Shown: one piece after another, positions 53,701-61,988 of the stretch
How the letters are laid out: each line of letters starts with the position of its first letter
Numbering within the stretch: position 1 is the first letter of the stretch
NCBI GenBank assembly: GCA_964439595.1
Contig: CAYTOK010000007.1
Location: 1-64,000, forward strand
Direction: 5' to 3'
DNA from: CAIJXB01 sp964439595
GTDB lineage: Bacteria > Chlamydiota > Chlamydiia > Chlamydiales > Rhabdochlamydiaceae
Length of the DNA: 64,000 bases
The notes under the pieces: model-generated
Seen by the model: the letters and a program-made list of their open reading frames with translations, nothing else
What the model was told of the DNA's origin: nothing
The model's database searches: none
Made by a program: the position numbers and the translations under genes

Positions 53701-55071
53701 TCAAGCAAATTCGCTGTATGTTTTTAGTTTATTGCGTAGGGTTTTTAGACTAATGCCTAAGCTTTTGGCTGTTTGCGTTTTATTATGATCTAATTGTTTT
53801 AAAGTCATAAGGATATGCTCTTTTTCTAAAGAGGCTAGTGTTTTATTTTCTAAAGAAGGAGCTAAAGAGGTTTTATAGGGAGTTGGGACAGGACAAGAAA
53901 ATTCTAGTTTTAGTTCCTCTGCTTTTATTATGTCTCCCGAATGCATGATTATTGTTCTTTCTATGATATTGCCAAGTTCTCTGATATTGCCTGGCCAATA
54001 ATACTCTAGTAGACGTTCTTTAGCCCCTTCAGACAGATATTTAATTGGTTTAAAATTGTCTTTGCAGAGTTTTTCTAAAAAATGTTCAGCAAGGGGGACG
54101 ATATCGTCTTTTCGCTCTCTTAAGGCAGGGATTTTTAAGGGTACGACATGGAGCCTAAAGAAGAGATCTTCACGAAATAGTTTATTTTCGACTGTTTCTT
54201 TCATATTTCTATTAGAAGTAGAGATAAGCCTTACATCTACTTGAATAGGTCTAGCTCCTCCCACCCTTTCAAACTCTTGCTCTTGGATTACTCTAAGGAG
54301 TTTTGGTTGGAGCTCTAAGGGGACTTCAGAGATCTCGTCAAGTAAAAGAGTTCCTTTATCTGCGAGCTCAAACCGTCCTATGCGCTTTTGGATCGCTCCC
54401 GTGAAAGAGCCTTTTTCATGACCGAAAAATTCGGATTCTAGCAGGTTTTCAGGGATCGCAGCGCAGTTAACCCGGATGAAGGGTTTATGAGACCTTAAAG
54501 AAAAATGGTGTATGGCGCTTGCTATAACTTCTTTTCCTGTTCCAGATTCTCCTAAGATAAAAACGCTGGCATTGCTTTTAGCAATTTTTTGGACATCTTC
54601 TAAAAGTAGCTCCATAGCTTTACTTTTAAATATAATAGGTTGCCTTTCATGTTTAGAAGGGTATGACATCTCTTTGCGTAAAAAAGCGTTTTCTTGTAGT
54701 AGGGAAGTGTGCTCAAGTGCTTTTTGTAACATTAACTCAATTGTTTCATCGTTAAGAGGTTTTATAAGATATTGAAATGCGCCAAGTCGGATAGCGGATA
54801 GGGCTTTATCTTTTAAAGCTTCTGAGGTTATGACTGTGAAAATAGCTTCAGGCTGGATTTCTTTAGCAATTTGTAATATGTCTAGCCCGGAAATATCGGT
54901 GAGTTCTAGATCGCATATTATTAGGTCGAAGTGCATTTGTTTAAGAAACTCAATCCCTTGTAGAGCTTTTGTCCCCGTATAAAGGTCTTTAGAATGTCCT
55001 TTTAGGTGGCTTTTTAAAGTTTCTAAAATAGAAGCATTTTCTGTAATAATTAACGTTTTTTCTATGAGCAT
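53701..55071 (-). CDS. atoC: Sigma-54-dependent response regulator (AtoC/NtrC type)
   Basis: 456 aa. Receiver with phospho-acceptor D54 (LIICDLEL) and K104 (YLIKP). The acidic pair before it is not canonical: the N-terminus reads LIITENAS where a VDDE-type pair is expected. AAA+ core with Walker A LGESGTGKEVIA, GSFTGA (GAFTGA variant with Ser), Walker B GTLLLDEISEVPLE, and a Fis-type HTH with AKSLGISLKTLRNKL at the C-terminus. Activates sigma-54 promoters; in Chlamydia this is CtcC/AtoC, controlling late-cycle genes. No partner histidine kinase lies in the window. Confidence 0.92.
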   Translation of the reverse strand: MLIEKTLIITENASILETLKSHLKGHSKDLYTGTKALQGIEFLKQMHFDLIICDLELTDISGLDILQIAKEIQPEAIFTVITSEALKDKALSAIRLGAFQYLIKPLNDETIELMLQKALEHTSLLQENAFLRKEMSYPSKHERQPIIFKSKAMELLLEDVQKIAKSNASVFILGESGTGKEVIASAIHHFSLRSHKPFIRVNCAAIPENLLESEFFGHEKGSFTGAIQKRIGRFELADKGTLLLDEISEVPLELQPKLLRVIQEQEFERVGGARPIQVDVRLISTSNRNMKETVENKLFREDLFFRLHVVPLKIPALRERKDDIVPLAEHFLEKLCKDNFKPIKYLSEGAKERLLEYYWPGNIRELGNIIERTIIMHSGDIIKAEELKLEFSCPVPTPYKTSLAPSLENKTLASLEKEHILMTLKQLDHNKTQTAKSLGISLKTLRNKLKTYSEFA

Positions 55072-55217
55072 GAATATATTCCGATATTATAGTCTTTTAT
55101 TTACTCTATATCGAAATGGGATAAATCATGCAAGTAAAGGAAAAAAATAGCCAGACATTGACCTCTATTTGCTTTCTAAGGTACTCTTTTACTTTTATTG
55201 ATTGAGAAGGAGATTTC

Positions 55218-56045
55218 ATGGTGCCTTTTATTTTTTTTATTCTTTCGCTTTTAACTGCTTGCTCAGGAGTTGAAGAGGCTCAAAGAAAACAAATTAAAGA
55301 AAGAAATGAGCGTAAGGATCTTATTCACAGGTTAGCAAGTGAGACGCATTACCCTATGGAAAAACTCACTTTGCAAGCTAAGGCCCCGTATCCATGGGAG
55401 CCTGGTTTTACAGGAGGCCATCCTGTTATTACAAAAGAAGCCTTCCGCTGTAAAGGAAATTCCGGAAACCTTCCTAAAACAAAAGAAGGGGATAAAAAAT
55501 ATCTAATACATGACTGTGGAGGCTTTAGTAAACATAGCCTTCCGGTGAGGGATGGCAAGGAATTTGTATACCCCATTTTTCTTGACATTTTGAACTATAT
55601 TCAAGTGAAAACAGGACTTCCTGTAGTTGTCACTTCTGGTCACAGGTGTCCTGAGCATCATAATTATATAGATCCATCTGCTTACAGTAAAAACTCTAAG
55701 CATATGATAGGGGCAGAAGTTGATTTTTATGTAGTTGGGATGGAGAGGAAACCCTTAGAGGTGATTGAGTATATTATGGCATATTATAAAGAAACAGAAC
55801 GCTATAAAAAAGAAAAAGAGTATGTGAACTTTACTAGACTTGATCAAGTTAAAGTAGATATTAGCACGACGCCTTGGTTTAATAAAGAAATTTTGATTAA
55901 GCTTTATAAGGAAAATGAAGGAAGAAATTTAGATAATCAACATGTATACCCATATATTAGTCTTCAGGTCCGGTATGATAGAGATCGTAAGGAAAAAGTA
56001 GTGTTTTCTTTAGACAAAGCTTCTAGTGGATTTATGCGTCATTAA
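55218..56045 (+). CDS. M15-like peptidase-fold lipoprotein
   Basis: 275 aa. Lipobox LLTAC near residue 15 (MVPFIFFILSLLTACSG) marks it as a lipoprotein. The region VVVTSGHRCPEHHNYIDPSA followed by NSKHMIGAEVDFYV matches the Zn-binding SxHxxGxAxD pattern of peptidase M15 (D-Ala-D-Ala carboxypeptidase-like). A further C-terminal His in DNQHVYPYISLQVRY could complete the site. Peptidoglycan trimming is plausible given the cell-wall genes here. AGGAGA precedes ATG. The gene diverges from atoC. Confidence 0.7.
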   Translation: MVPFIFFILSLLTACSGVEEAQRKQIKERNERKDLIHRLASETHYPMEKLTLQAKAPYPWEPGFTGGHPVITKEAFRCKGNSGNLPKTKEGDKKYLIHDCGGFSKHSLPVRDGKEFVYPIFLDILNYIQVKTGLPVVVTSGHRCPEHHNYIDPSAYSKNSKHMIGAEVDFYVVGMERKPLEVIEYIMAYYKETERYKKEKEYVNFTRLDQVKVDISTTPWFNKEILIKLYKENEGRNLDNQHVYPYISLQVRYDRDRKEKVVFSLDKASSGFMRH

Positions 56046-56103
56046 AGTTTTATCTTTTTCTTGAGGGAAAAGGGGGGAGTTGTTAAACTCTACTTTTCTT
56101 ATC

Positions 56104-56187
56104 GCCGATGTGATGGAATTGGTAGACGTGGTAGACTCAAAATCTACTTTTAGCAATAAAGTGCAGGTTCGAGTCCTGTCATCGGCA
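56104..56187 (+). tRNA. tRNA-Leu (anticodon CAA)
   Basis: 84 nt with a long variable arm. Acceptor GCCGATG/CATCGGC, anticodon loop CTCAAAA closed by GTAGA/TCTAC, T-loop TTCGAGT. Anticodon CAA reads UUG. Confidence 0.95.
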
Positions 56188-56337
56188 TTTCCATAAGAAA
56201 AAGTCTTTGCGAAAAATGTTTTTCTGATTTTTTGCGTCATTCCATAATAGTCAAAATGAGCCTAGATAAAATACAAGACGGAATTTGCACCTTATGTTAT
56301 AGACCTTAGGAATCTATAAGGTAACAAGGTAAATACT

Positions 56338-57126
56338 ATGTTAAAGCATGATCAATTTTTAGGTAAAACGGTTTGGGTGACAGGAGCAAGTTCAGGTATA
56401 GGTGAAGCTGTGGCTCGTGCTTTTGCTAGCAAGGGAGCAAAAGTCCTACTTATAGCTAGAAGTGAAGAGCGCCTTGTTCGGATTGCAAAAGAAATGATCG
56501 ACTTATATCAAACTCCGGTTTGGTACTTAAAAATGGATGTCTCAAAAAAAGATGAGGTCGAAAAGGGACTTAAAGGTCTATCCGAGGAATTTTCTATACC
56601 TGATATATTCGTAAATAGCGCGGGGTTGGCTCGTGGGTTAAAAACTGCTGCTGAAACAACGTATGAAGAGTCTGATGAAATGATTGACACTAATATTAAA
56701 GGGATCATCAATTTTACTAAGATGGTTGTTCCTATTATGATGCAAGAGAATTCGGGGCACATTTTTACGGTGGGCAGTGTGGCAAGCATTAAGCCTTACG
56801 CAAACGGTGCTGTTTATTGTGGAACAAAAGCATTTGTTGAATCTTATAACTTATCCTTAAGGGAAGAGTTAGTGAAAACACGGATTCGTTTGACCCTGAT
56901 TTCTCCTGGTATGGTTGGAAATACTAAATTTAGTAATGTTAGATTAGGCAATGACGAGGCTGCAGCTCATGTGTATAAGGACATTACATCATTAACACCA
57001 TTAGACATTAGCGATCAGATTATTTTTGCTGCTTCAAGGCCCCCGCATGTCAATATTGCTCATATTGAAAGTTATCCAGTTCACCAAGCGTCGACAACGA
57101 CTCTCCATCGAGGTGATGTAATTTAA
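56338..57126 (+). CDS. SDR-family oxidoreductase
   Basis: Classical short-chain dehydrogenase, 262 aa. TGASSGIGEAVA is the NAD(P)-binding TGxxxGxG, NSAGLARG the NNAG equivalent, catalytic Ser in VGSVAS, and YCGTK the YxxxK. A C-terminal tail follows to TLHRGDVI. Substrate unknown. Independent transcription unit. Confidence 0.9.
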   Translation: MLKHDQFLGKTVWVTGASSGIGEAVARAFASKGAKVLLIARSEERLVRIAKEMIDLYQTPVWYLKMDVSKKDEVEKGLKGLSEEFSIPDIFVNSAGLARGLKTAAETTYEESDEMIDTNIKGIINFTKMVVPIMMQENSGHIFTVGSVASIKPYANGAVYCGTKAFVESYNLSLREELVKTRIRLTLISPGMVGNTKFSNVRLGNDEAAAHVYKDITSLTPLDISDQIIFAASRPPHVNIAHIESYPVHQASTTTLHRGDVI

Positions 57127-57196
57127 CTGTATTCATTATTTTTTTGCTTTTTATAAATATTTTGTTATGGTCTTTTAAAGAAAACAGGAGATTGCT

Positions 57197-57958
57197 ATGT
57201 CTTCAAATATTTTTTTTATAGATCGTTTTAGGAATTCTTTTCCCATAGGTGCTAGTTTACTGTGTTTGCAAGCCCCAGTTATAAGAGCTTCTAATCGAGT
57301 TTCTAGTATCGCATGTCATAAGCAGGTCTCTTCAAGAGTGGCTTTTCAAGACATTATAAGTGGCAAGGTAGATAAAGTGGTTAGGTATTCTTTTTGGCAT
57401 TTACAAAAAGGAGGACAAGGCCCTTTTTATAAAACAGCTTTGAAACTTCCGTTTAAAACAAGTGCGGCAATTATAAAATCAGACATCGATCAGTTATTTC
57501 TTAGCAATCCCCTAATAGGTAGTGTAGCTTTTTCTTTTATAATGGTTGGAATGGAGACATCTTTTAACCTAGTAGGCGTTTTTACAAATAGGCGTCCGGG
57601 TATTTTATGTAAGGCCGCCGCTCATTTTGGATTTTGGAATGTGAATGTAATTTCAGGCCTATGTGTCGATGAATTTCTTAGAGATAAGGTATTATTAAAT
57701 ACCTCAAGTATTAGTGGTATTCTGGCAAAATCAGTCTTACAAGCTACTGCTTTGACAGCTATTGTTTATCCTGTTTTTGGACGTATAAAAATAGAATGTT
57801 CCCAGAGAGAAAGTGGTTATTGGCGGGCTTTTTGGCATATTTTAGAGAAAAATGGCCCTAGGGGATTGTTGCAAGGAATGGGAGCAAAAACCATGGCTAA
57901 TATAACCTTAGTGTTTGGATTTAATATTCTTGTTGAAGCGGGAAAAACAAAGTCTTAA
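57197..57958 (+). CDS. Mitochondrial-carrier (SLC25)-like protein
   Basis: 253 aa. It resembles the tripartite mitochondrial carrier fold: repeat 1 has P27 and GGQGPFYK (72-79); repeat 3 has PVFGRIKIE (192-200) followed by FWHILEKNGPRGLLQGMGAK (212-231). The last part follows the carrier pattern (E/K)-x-G-x-x-x-(F/L)-x-(K/Q)-G. The middle repeat is weak, and the PxD motif has Phe for Asp/Glu. Legionella LncP is a known effector of this family that targets mitochondria. Here function and even fold are inference; no N-terminal secretion signal can be judged. Standard AACAGGAG RBS. Confidence 0.5.
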   Translation: MSSNIFFIDRFRNSFPIGASLLCLQAPVIRASNRVSSIACHKQVSSRVAFQDIISGKVDKVVRYSFWHLQKGGQGPFYKTALKLPFKTSAAIIKSDIDQLFLSNPLIGSVAFSFIMVGMETSFNLVGVFTNRRPGILCKAAAHFGFWNVNVISGLCVDEFLRDKVLLNTSSISGILAKSVLQATALTAIVYPVFGRIKIECSQRESGYWRAFWHILEKNGPRGLLQGMGAKTMANITLVFGFNILVEAGKTKS

Positions 57959-58032
57959 AAAGGGAGAGGGCTATTTTTTTGCCTTGCTGTTAAAAAGTGG
58001 AACATCGAGTTATAACAAATATAATCTATGGA

Positions 58033-58066
58033 GGAGGCTCACCGATTCGGTGAGTCTCCAGTTTTT
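58033..58066. terminator. Terminator between convergent genes
   Basis: 11-bp stem (58033-58043 with 58049-58059, one G-U) with a 5-base loop, followed by AGTTTTT on the plus strand. Terminates the carrier-like gene and possibly the opposing gene. Confidence 0.85.
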
Positions 58067-58069
58067 AGG

Positions 58070-59566
58070 CTACTCAAAACTTAGGAGATCATCGTCTAGG
58101 GAGTTTTGAAATAAGCTATTTTGAATGCGGGATTCTAAGTCATAGAACTCCTCGCTAGCTGGTGCAATTTGTCTTAGTGTATCAAGGTGAGATTCTGCTT
58201 GATCTACTATTCCAATTTGTAGGAAGTACCAACCAATTACGTGCACGAATTTCACCCATTCAGCTACATAAAAGACATCTCTTTTGGGATGTAAGGCAGA
58301 TAGGGTAAATGCATGGGAAAGGAAAAAGGCCATTTTTTCCGGCTCCCCTCTTTTTAGCAGATAGTTTGCATAAGCTATTTGTCCAAAAAGATAGTCGGGG
58401 AATTTTTTGATAAGATCTCGAAGTACTTCCATTGATTCTTGTCTCATATCTAAAATTCTGTAGCAAGAACTTAGATACATGTAAAGGGAAGGAATATTCG
58501 GGTATTTTTCTAATAGCTCTAAGGCTACTTCAGCAGCTTTTTCAGGCCTCTGTTGAGAAAGGGGACAAAGAGAAAAGTACATTTTTTTATCTTTGTTATT
58601 CATCAACTCTATAAGTGGATTGGGGATATAGCCTCCGCTAATATTACCAATTTCTACAGCATCACCTTCACTTGTACTGCTCAAAGAAAAACGTACGAGG
58701 CCTCCCATTTCCGCTACTTCTTGACTGCTTTCTAAGGCATAGGGTTCCCAGAGATAGTTGACATTTTCTTGGGAATCTAAAAAATCTTGTGTGAGGTCCT
58801 CTATCTCTTCTTCTGCGAACATACGATTGGGAACTAGTGGTTCTAAAGGATGGCACGAGTCCGTCCATTCTTTTAAGTGCTCTAAGGTTTCTTCCAGGCC
58901 ATCATTGCAGGTTTCTATTATGCAGGAAAGCTCTATTTGACCATCGTGTATGTAATCCAGCCCAAAGAGTTCTCTGATATCTTCTAAAAATTCTAGAGGA
59001 CAAAGGGAAATAGAAGCATCTATTAAGTCGATGACAAAAAGGGAGTCTTCAATTTCTCCCGTGAATATTTTTTTGTAGAGGGTTTGAAAATACTCGACGG
59101 CAACAGAACGTTCTAGAAGGCCGTGGGCTATAAGAAGAGGGAATGCTTCCAAACAAGCTTTTCTCATTTCTTCATCTGTTGCGGGATTTTCGATTTCTTC
59201 TTTTAGCTTTTCCCATTCAGAGTCTGCTGTTAAAGCTAATATAGGAGCCCAGTATAAGTTAATGAAAACAGGCCCCAGACCTTGATGAATGGCTTCGGCA
59301 TGAGTGTGTAGTTTGCAAATCCAAGGAAACGCTTTAGGCTCTTTAAAGAAGGAAGCTAACTTAAGACTCCAGTGGAGCTTAGCAGGATTCCACTCTTCTT
59401 CATTTTGAATTAGAGTAACTTCTAGAGCTAGTGTGGGTAGAATTTTTTTTAAGCAAATTTCTTTATGTTTTAAAAGGAGGTCTAAATCCTCTTCTGAAAG
59501 AGTTTTAATCTGTTCTTCAAGGATGTTTTCTATTAATTTTAAAGCTTCTGTGTCATAGGTTTTCAT
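58070..59566 (-). CDS. DUF1186-like protein with C-terminal TPR
   Basis: 498 aa. N-terminal helical repeat region (LHWSLKLASFFKEPKAF, HGLLERSVAVEYFQTLYKK) matches what I recall of DUF1186, a chlamydial/bacterial family. TPR-like helices run from about 345 to 450 (AAEVALELLEKYPNIPSLYM, LRDLIKKFPDYLFGQIAYAN). A charged linker sits between. SEC-C is not seen. Function unknown. Start ATG 59566 has AAGGAGAG upstream. Confidence 0.65.
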   Translation of the reverse strand: MKTYDTEALKLIENILEEQIKTLSEEDLDLLLKHKEICLKKILPTLALEVTLIQNEEEWNPAKLHWSLKLASFFKEPKAFPWICKLHTHAEAIHQGLGPVFINLYWAPILALTADSEWEKLKEEIENPATDEEMRKACLEAFPLLIAHGLLERSVAVEYFQTLYKKIFTGEIEDSLFVIDLIDASISLCPLEFLEDIRELFGLDYIHDGQIELSCIIETCNDGLEETLEHLKEWTDSCHPLEPLVPNRMFAEEEIEDLTQDFLDSQENVNYLWEPYALESSQEVAEMGGLVRFSLSSTSEGDAVEIGNISGGYIPNPLIELMNNKDKKMYFSLCPLSQQRPEKAAEVALELLEKYPNIPSLYMYLSSCYRILDMRQESMEVLRDLIKKFPDYLFGQIAYANYLLKRGEPEKMAFFLSHAFTLSALHPKRDVFYVAEWVKFVHVIGWYFLQIGIVDQAESHLDTLRQIAPASEEFYDLESRIQNSLFQNSLDDDLLSFE

Positions 59567-59689
59567 AGCACTCTCCTTAAAAAAGATGATTGTTATACAA
59601 TATAAACGATCAAGGATCGGTTTTTTACAGAAAACTACGATACTCTATTTACTGAAATAGAGTAATCTATTTTTTTCCTCCTAAATGTT

Positions 59690-60481
59690 TTACTCACGTG
59701 TGTGTAAGAGAGGGGTTTTTAAGATACCTCTCAAGCTTTCTAATAGAGATCTTGCAGACGGATATGTGCAGCTATTCAATGAAGGGTCGTCATTGTATAT
59801 GACCCATCCGATATCTTGTTTTACAAGAGTTAAATCGGAAACCTTTTTAAGAGCTGACACATAGCTTAGAGTAATGCATTTGATGTTTTTTTTATGTTCG
59901 TAGGACAGTTCTTTTTCTAAAATACTTGCAAAGATATCTTGTCTGAAAAGAAAAACTCCAGGAGGATGCTCCAGAAGAAGCTGTTCGCACTCTGCTCTTT
60001 GCACAGAATGCCAAGCTTCGTGAATGAGGTCTTTTGTTGGTAGCTCATCTAAGAAAGTATCTAAATTCATTAAGGAGAATTCTCTTAAAACAGCAGAAAG
60101 TTGTTTTAGTCTAGGAAGGAATTTAGAGATGAATTGGATTGTTTTGAGTGTTTCTCGCAAGGTGGAAAATGCTTTAGGGTCCAGGGAGTCCCAAGAAAAA
60201 CTCGTAGAATTTGTATCAGAAATGTCTAAGGAAAAGCTGTCTTCCATATTGCTTGGAAGCGAAAATACAAAGGAAATTTTAGACCATTCATATGCATTTA
60301 ATGAATGGTCTGTAAGGTCTGGAAAACGGATTTCTCCTCTAATTCGGTGGACATATGCATTAAAGCATTGAGTTAAGGTTTCCACTTTACTTTCTTCACG
60401 AGCTTGGATGGCTTGTTTTAAGATAATTTTCAAAATCTCTACATTTTTGCGGACTATATCATTTTGAATCTTTAAGTACAT
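59690..60481 (-). CDS. Hypothetical protein
   Basis: 263 aa, no signal or membrane segment, mostly helical with few charged clusters. Not recognised. Middle part: LETLKTIQFISK-like helices then LRQDIFASILEKELSYEHKK. It follows the DUF1186-like gene on the same strand after a 123-bp gap, which is AT-rich. Could be a substrate or chaperone; no evidence either way. Confidence 0.5.
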   Translation of the reverse strand: MYLKIQNDIVRKNVEILKIILKQAIQAREESKVETLTQCFNAYVHRIRGEIRFPDLTDHSLNAYEWSKISFVFSLPSNMEDSFSLDISDTNSTSFSWDSLDPKAFSTLRETLKTIQFISKFLPRLKQLSAVLREFSLMNLDTFLDELPTKDLIHEAWHSVQRAECEQLLLEHPPGVFLFRQDIFASILEKELSYEHKKNIKCITLSYVSALKKVSDLTLVKQDIGWVIYNDDPSLNSCTYPSARSLLESLRGILKTPLLHTRE

Positions 60482-60575
60482 GGCTGGTATCCTGTAAAAA
60501 TCAATGCCTGGTTATAAGCGTGATTATAGAAAAGGAAAGATTAATGAAAATAATAAAATAGGAAATCAGGAAAAT

Positions 60576-61325
60576 TTAGGATGTTTGAATGGCAAGGTTT
60601 AGAAGGTCATCCATTTGATATAATCCAGGGGCTTTATCCATAAGGAATTTAGCTGCGTTTAATGAGCCTTCTGCAAAGGCCTCTCTAGAGAGTGCTTCAT
60701 GAGTAAGGGTGAGGGTTTCATGTTTACCTGTAAAAACAAGGGTATGTTTCCCTAGTATTTCTCCCTCGCGAATACTTGTAATTGCCGCTTGGACACCTTC
60801 TTGTGCTAGGGCTTTTTGTATGGATATGGCAGAGCCACTTGGGGCATCTTTTTTGTGAATATGGTGGGTTTCTGTAATAGAGGTGGTAAAGTCTTTCAGG
60901 ATTTTAGATAGATGTTTAGCTGTATGTATACTAGCGGCTATACCTATGCTAAAGTTTGGAGCCCAGAAAACTGGTATTTCTTTTGCTGCTTTTGTTATTT
61001 CTTCATACTCTTTTTCAGAGATTCCTGTTGTTCCAATAACAATAGGAGTCTTATAAAGTTGGGCTAGACGTAAGTTGTCTATAAGGGCTTTTTGAGTGGA
61101 AAAGTCAATGAAAACGTCAACCTTTGGGAGTTTTATATTTTCCTCTAGGCATCGAGCCGCAGAGGGAAAAAGTTTAACGGGAGTTTCTATGTGAGGGTGA
61201 TCATAGGTGTGTTTTTCGGATGTAAGGGCAAGGTCTAAAGAAAAATTAGCATTTTGGAGGGCGCAGTCTATAACTTGTTTTCCCATGCGACCCTTTGCTC
61301 CAATAACTCCTAGACGAATAGACAT
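60576..61325 (-). CDS. dapB: 4-hydroxy-tetrahydrodipicolinate reductase
   Basis: DapB reduces the dipicolinate precursor in the diaminopimelate pathway, supplying meso-DAP for MurE. 249 aa. GVIGAKGRMGKQV is the dinucleotide fold, FIDFSTQ and GTTGISEKE follow, and THHIHKKDAPSGSA is the family motif with the catalytic His pair and Lys. Substrate part normal. Supports a living peptidoglycan pathway. Confidence 0.95.
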   Translation of the reverse strand: MSIRLGVIGAKGRMGKQVIDCALQNANFSLDLALTSEKHTYDHPHIETPVKLFPSAARCLEENIKLPKVDVFIDFSTQKALIDNLRLAQLYKTPIVIGTTGISEKEYEEITKAAKEIPVFWAPNFSIGIAASIHTAKHLSKILKDFTTSITETHHIHKKDAPSGSAISIQKALAQEGVQAAITSIREGEILGKHTLVFTGKHETLTLTHEALSREAFAEGSLNAAKFLMDKAPGLYQMDDLLNLAIQTS

Positions 61326-61350
61326 TTTACTTCCTTTTTTTAAGGGGATT

Positions 61351-61770
61351 TTATGCTTTTTGTACAGTTCTTTGCGAGTTAATAAGATTCGATAGCTTTT
61401 CTATGACTTCATGAAATAAGAAAAAAGCTTGAAGTTGTTCGGGGATTTCTTCCTTTTTACTTAAGGCAAAACCTTTAGCTTTTTCATAAGCTTCAGTAAT
61501 CTTGCTATAATACTTATCAGAAAAAAAATAAGGGAGGCTGTAGGGTGTGTGTGGCGGGAAAGGGAAGAGAGACCATCCAAGAGTTTCTGCTTGAAAAAAA
61601 GGGATGCTAAGCAAGTTAGAAGGTGATGCTTTAGATAAAGTTCCTGGAATGGATGGTAAGTTCCTTACGTATTTATCTAACGGACTTTGGGTTTTTTGAG
61701 AGTATTCTTCATTATACGCATAGTCTGTATGCGCTGTTATTGGGAAGTTTCCGAATTCTATAGCTGCCAT
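61351..61770 (-). CDS. Hypothetical protein
   Basis: 139 aa. Aromatic and Pro-rich centre (FPFPPHTPYSLPYFF) with helical C-terminus (EAYEKAKGFALSKKEEIPEQ). No motif recognised. It lies 25 bp upstream of dapB on the same strand, so the two may be co-transcribed. Confidence 0.55.
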   Translation of the reverse strand: MAAIEFGNFPITAHTDYAYNEEYSQKTQSPLDKYVRNLPSIPGTLSKASPSNLLSIPFFQAETLGWSLFPFPPHTPYSLPYFFSDKYYSKITEAYEKAKGFALSKKEEIPEQLQAFFLFHEVIEKLSNLINSQRTVQKA

Positions 61771-61988
61771 AAGTAATCCTTGAGTTTGGTGGTATAGTAT
61801 GGTCCGATTTCACATTTTGATCAAGCGTAGTTTTGATGCCTACAATCTAATGTAAAGGTTTTATCAAGATTTGGTGTGGATAGTTTTAAATGCTTTTATG
61901 TCATTAGTTTTTTAATAGAAAAATGCTGTTTAAAAAATCGAAGTGCGCCTATGATCTTTTGTGTTATTAATGATTTAAGGTTCTGAAA

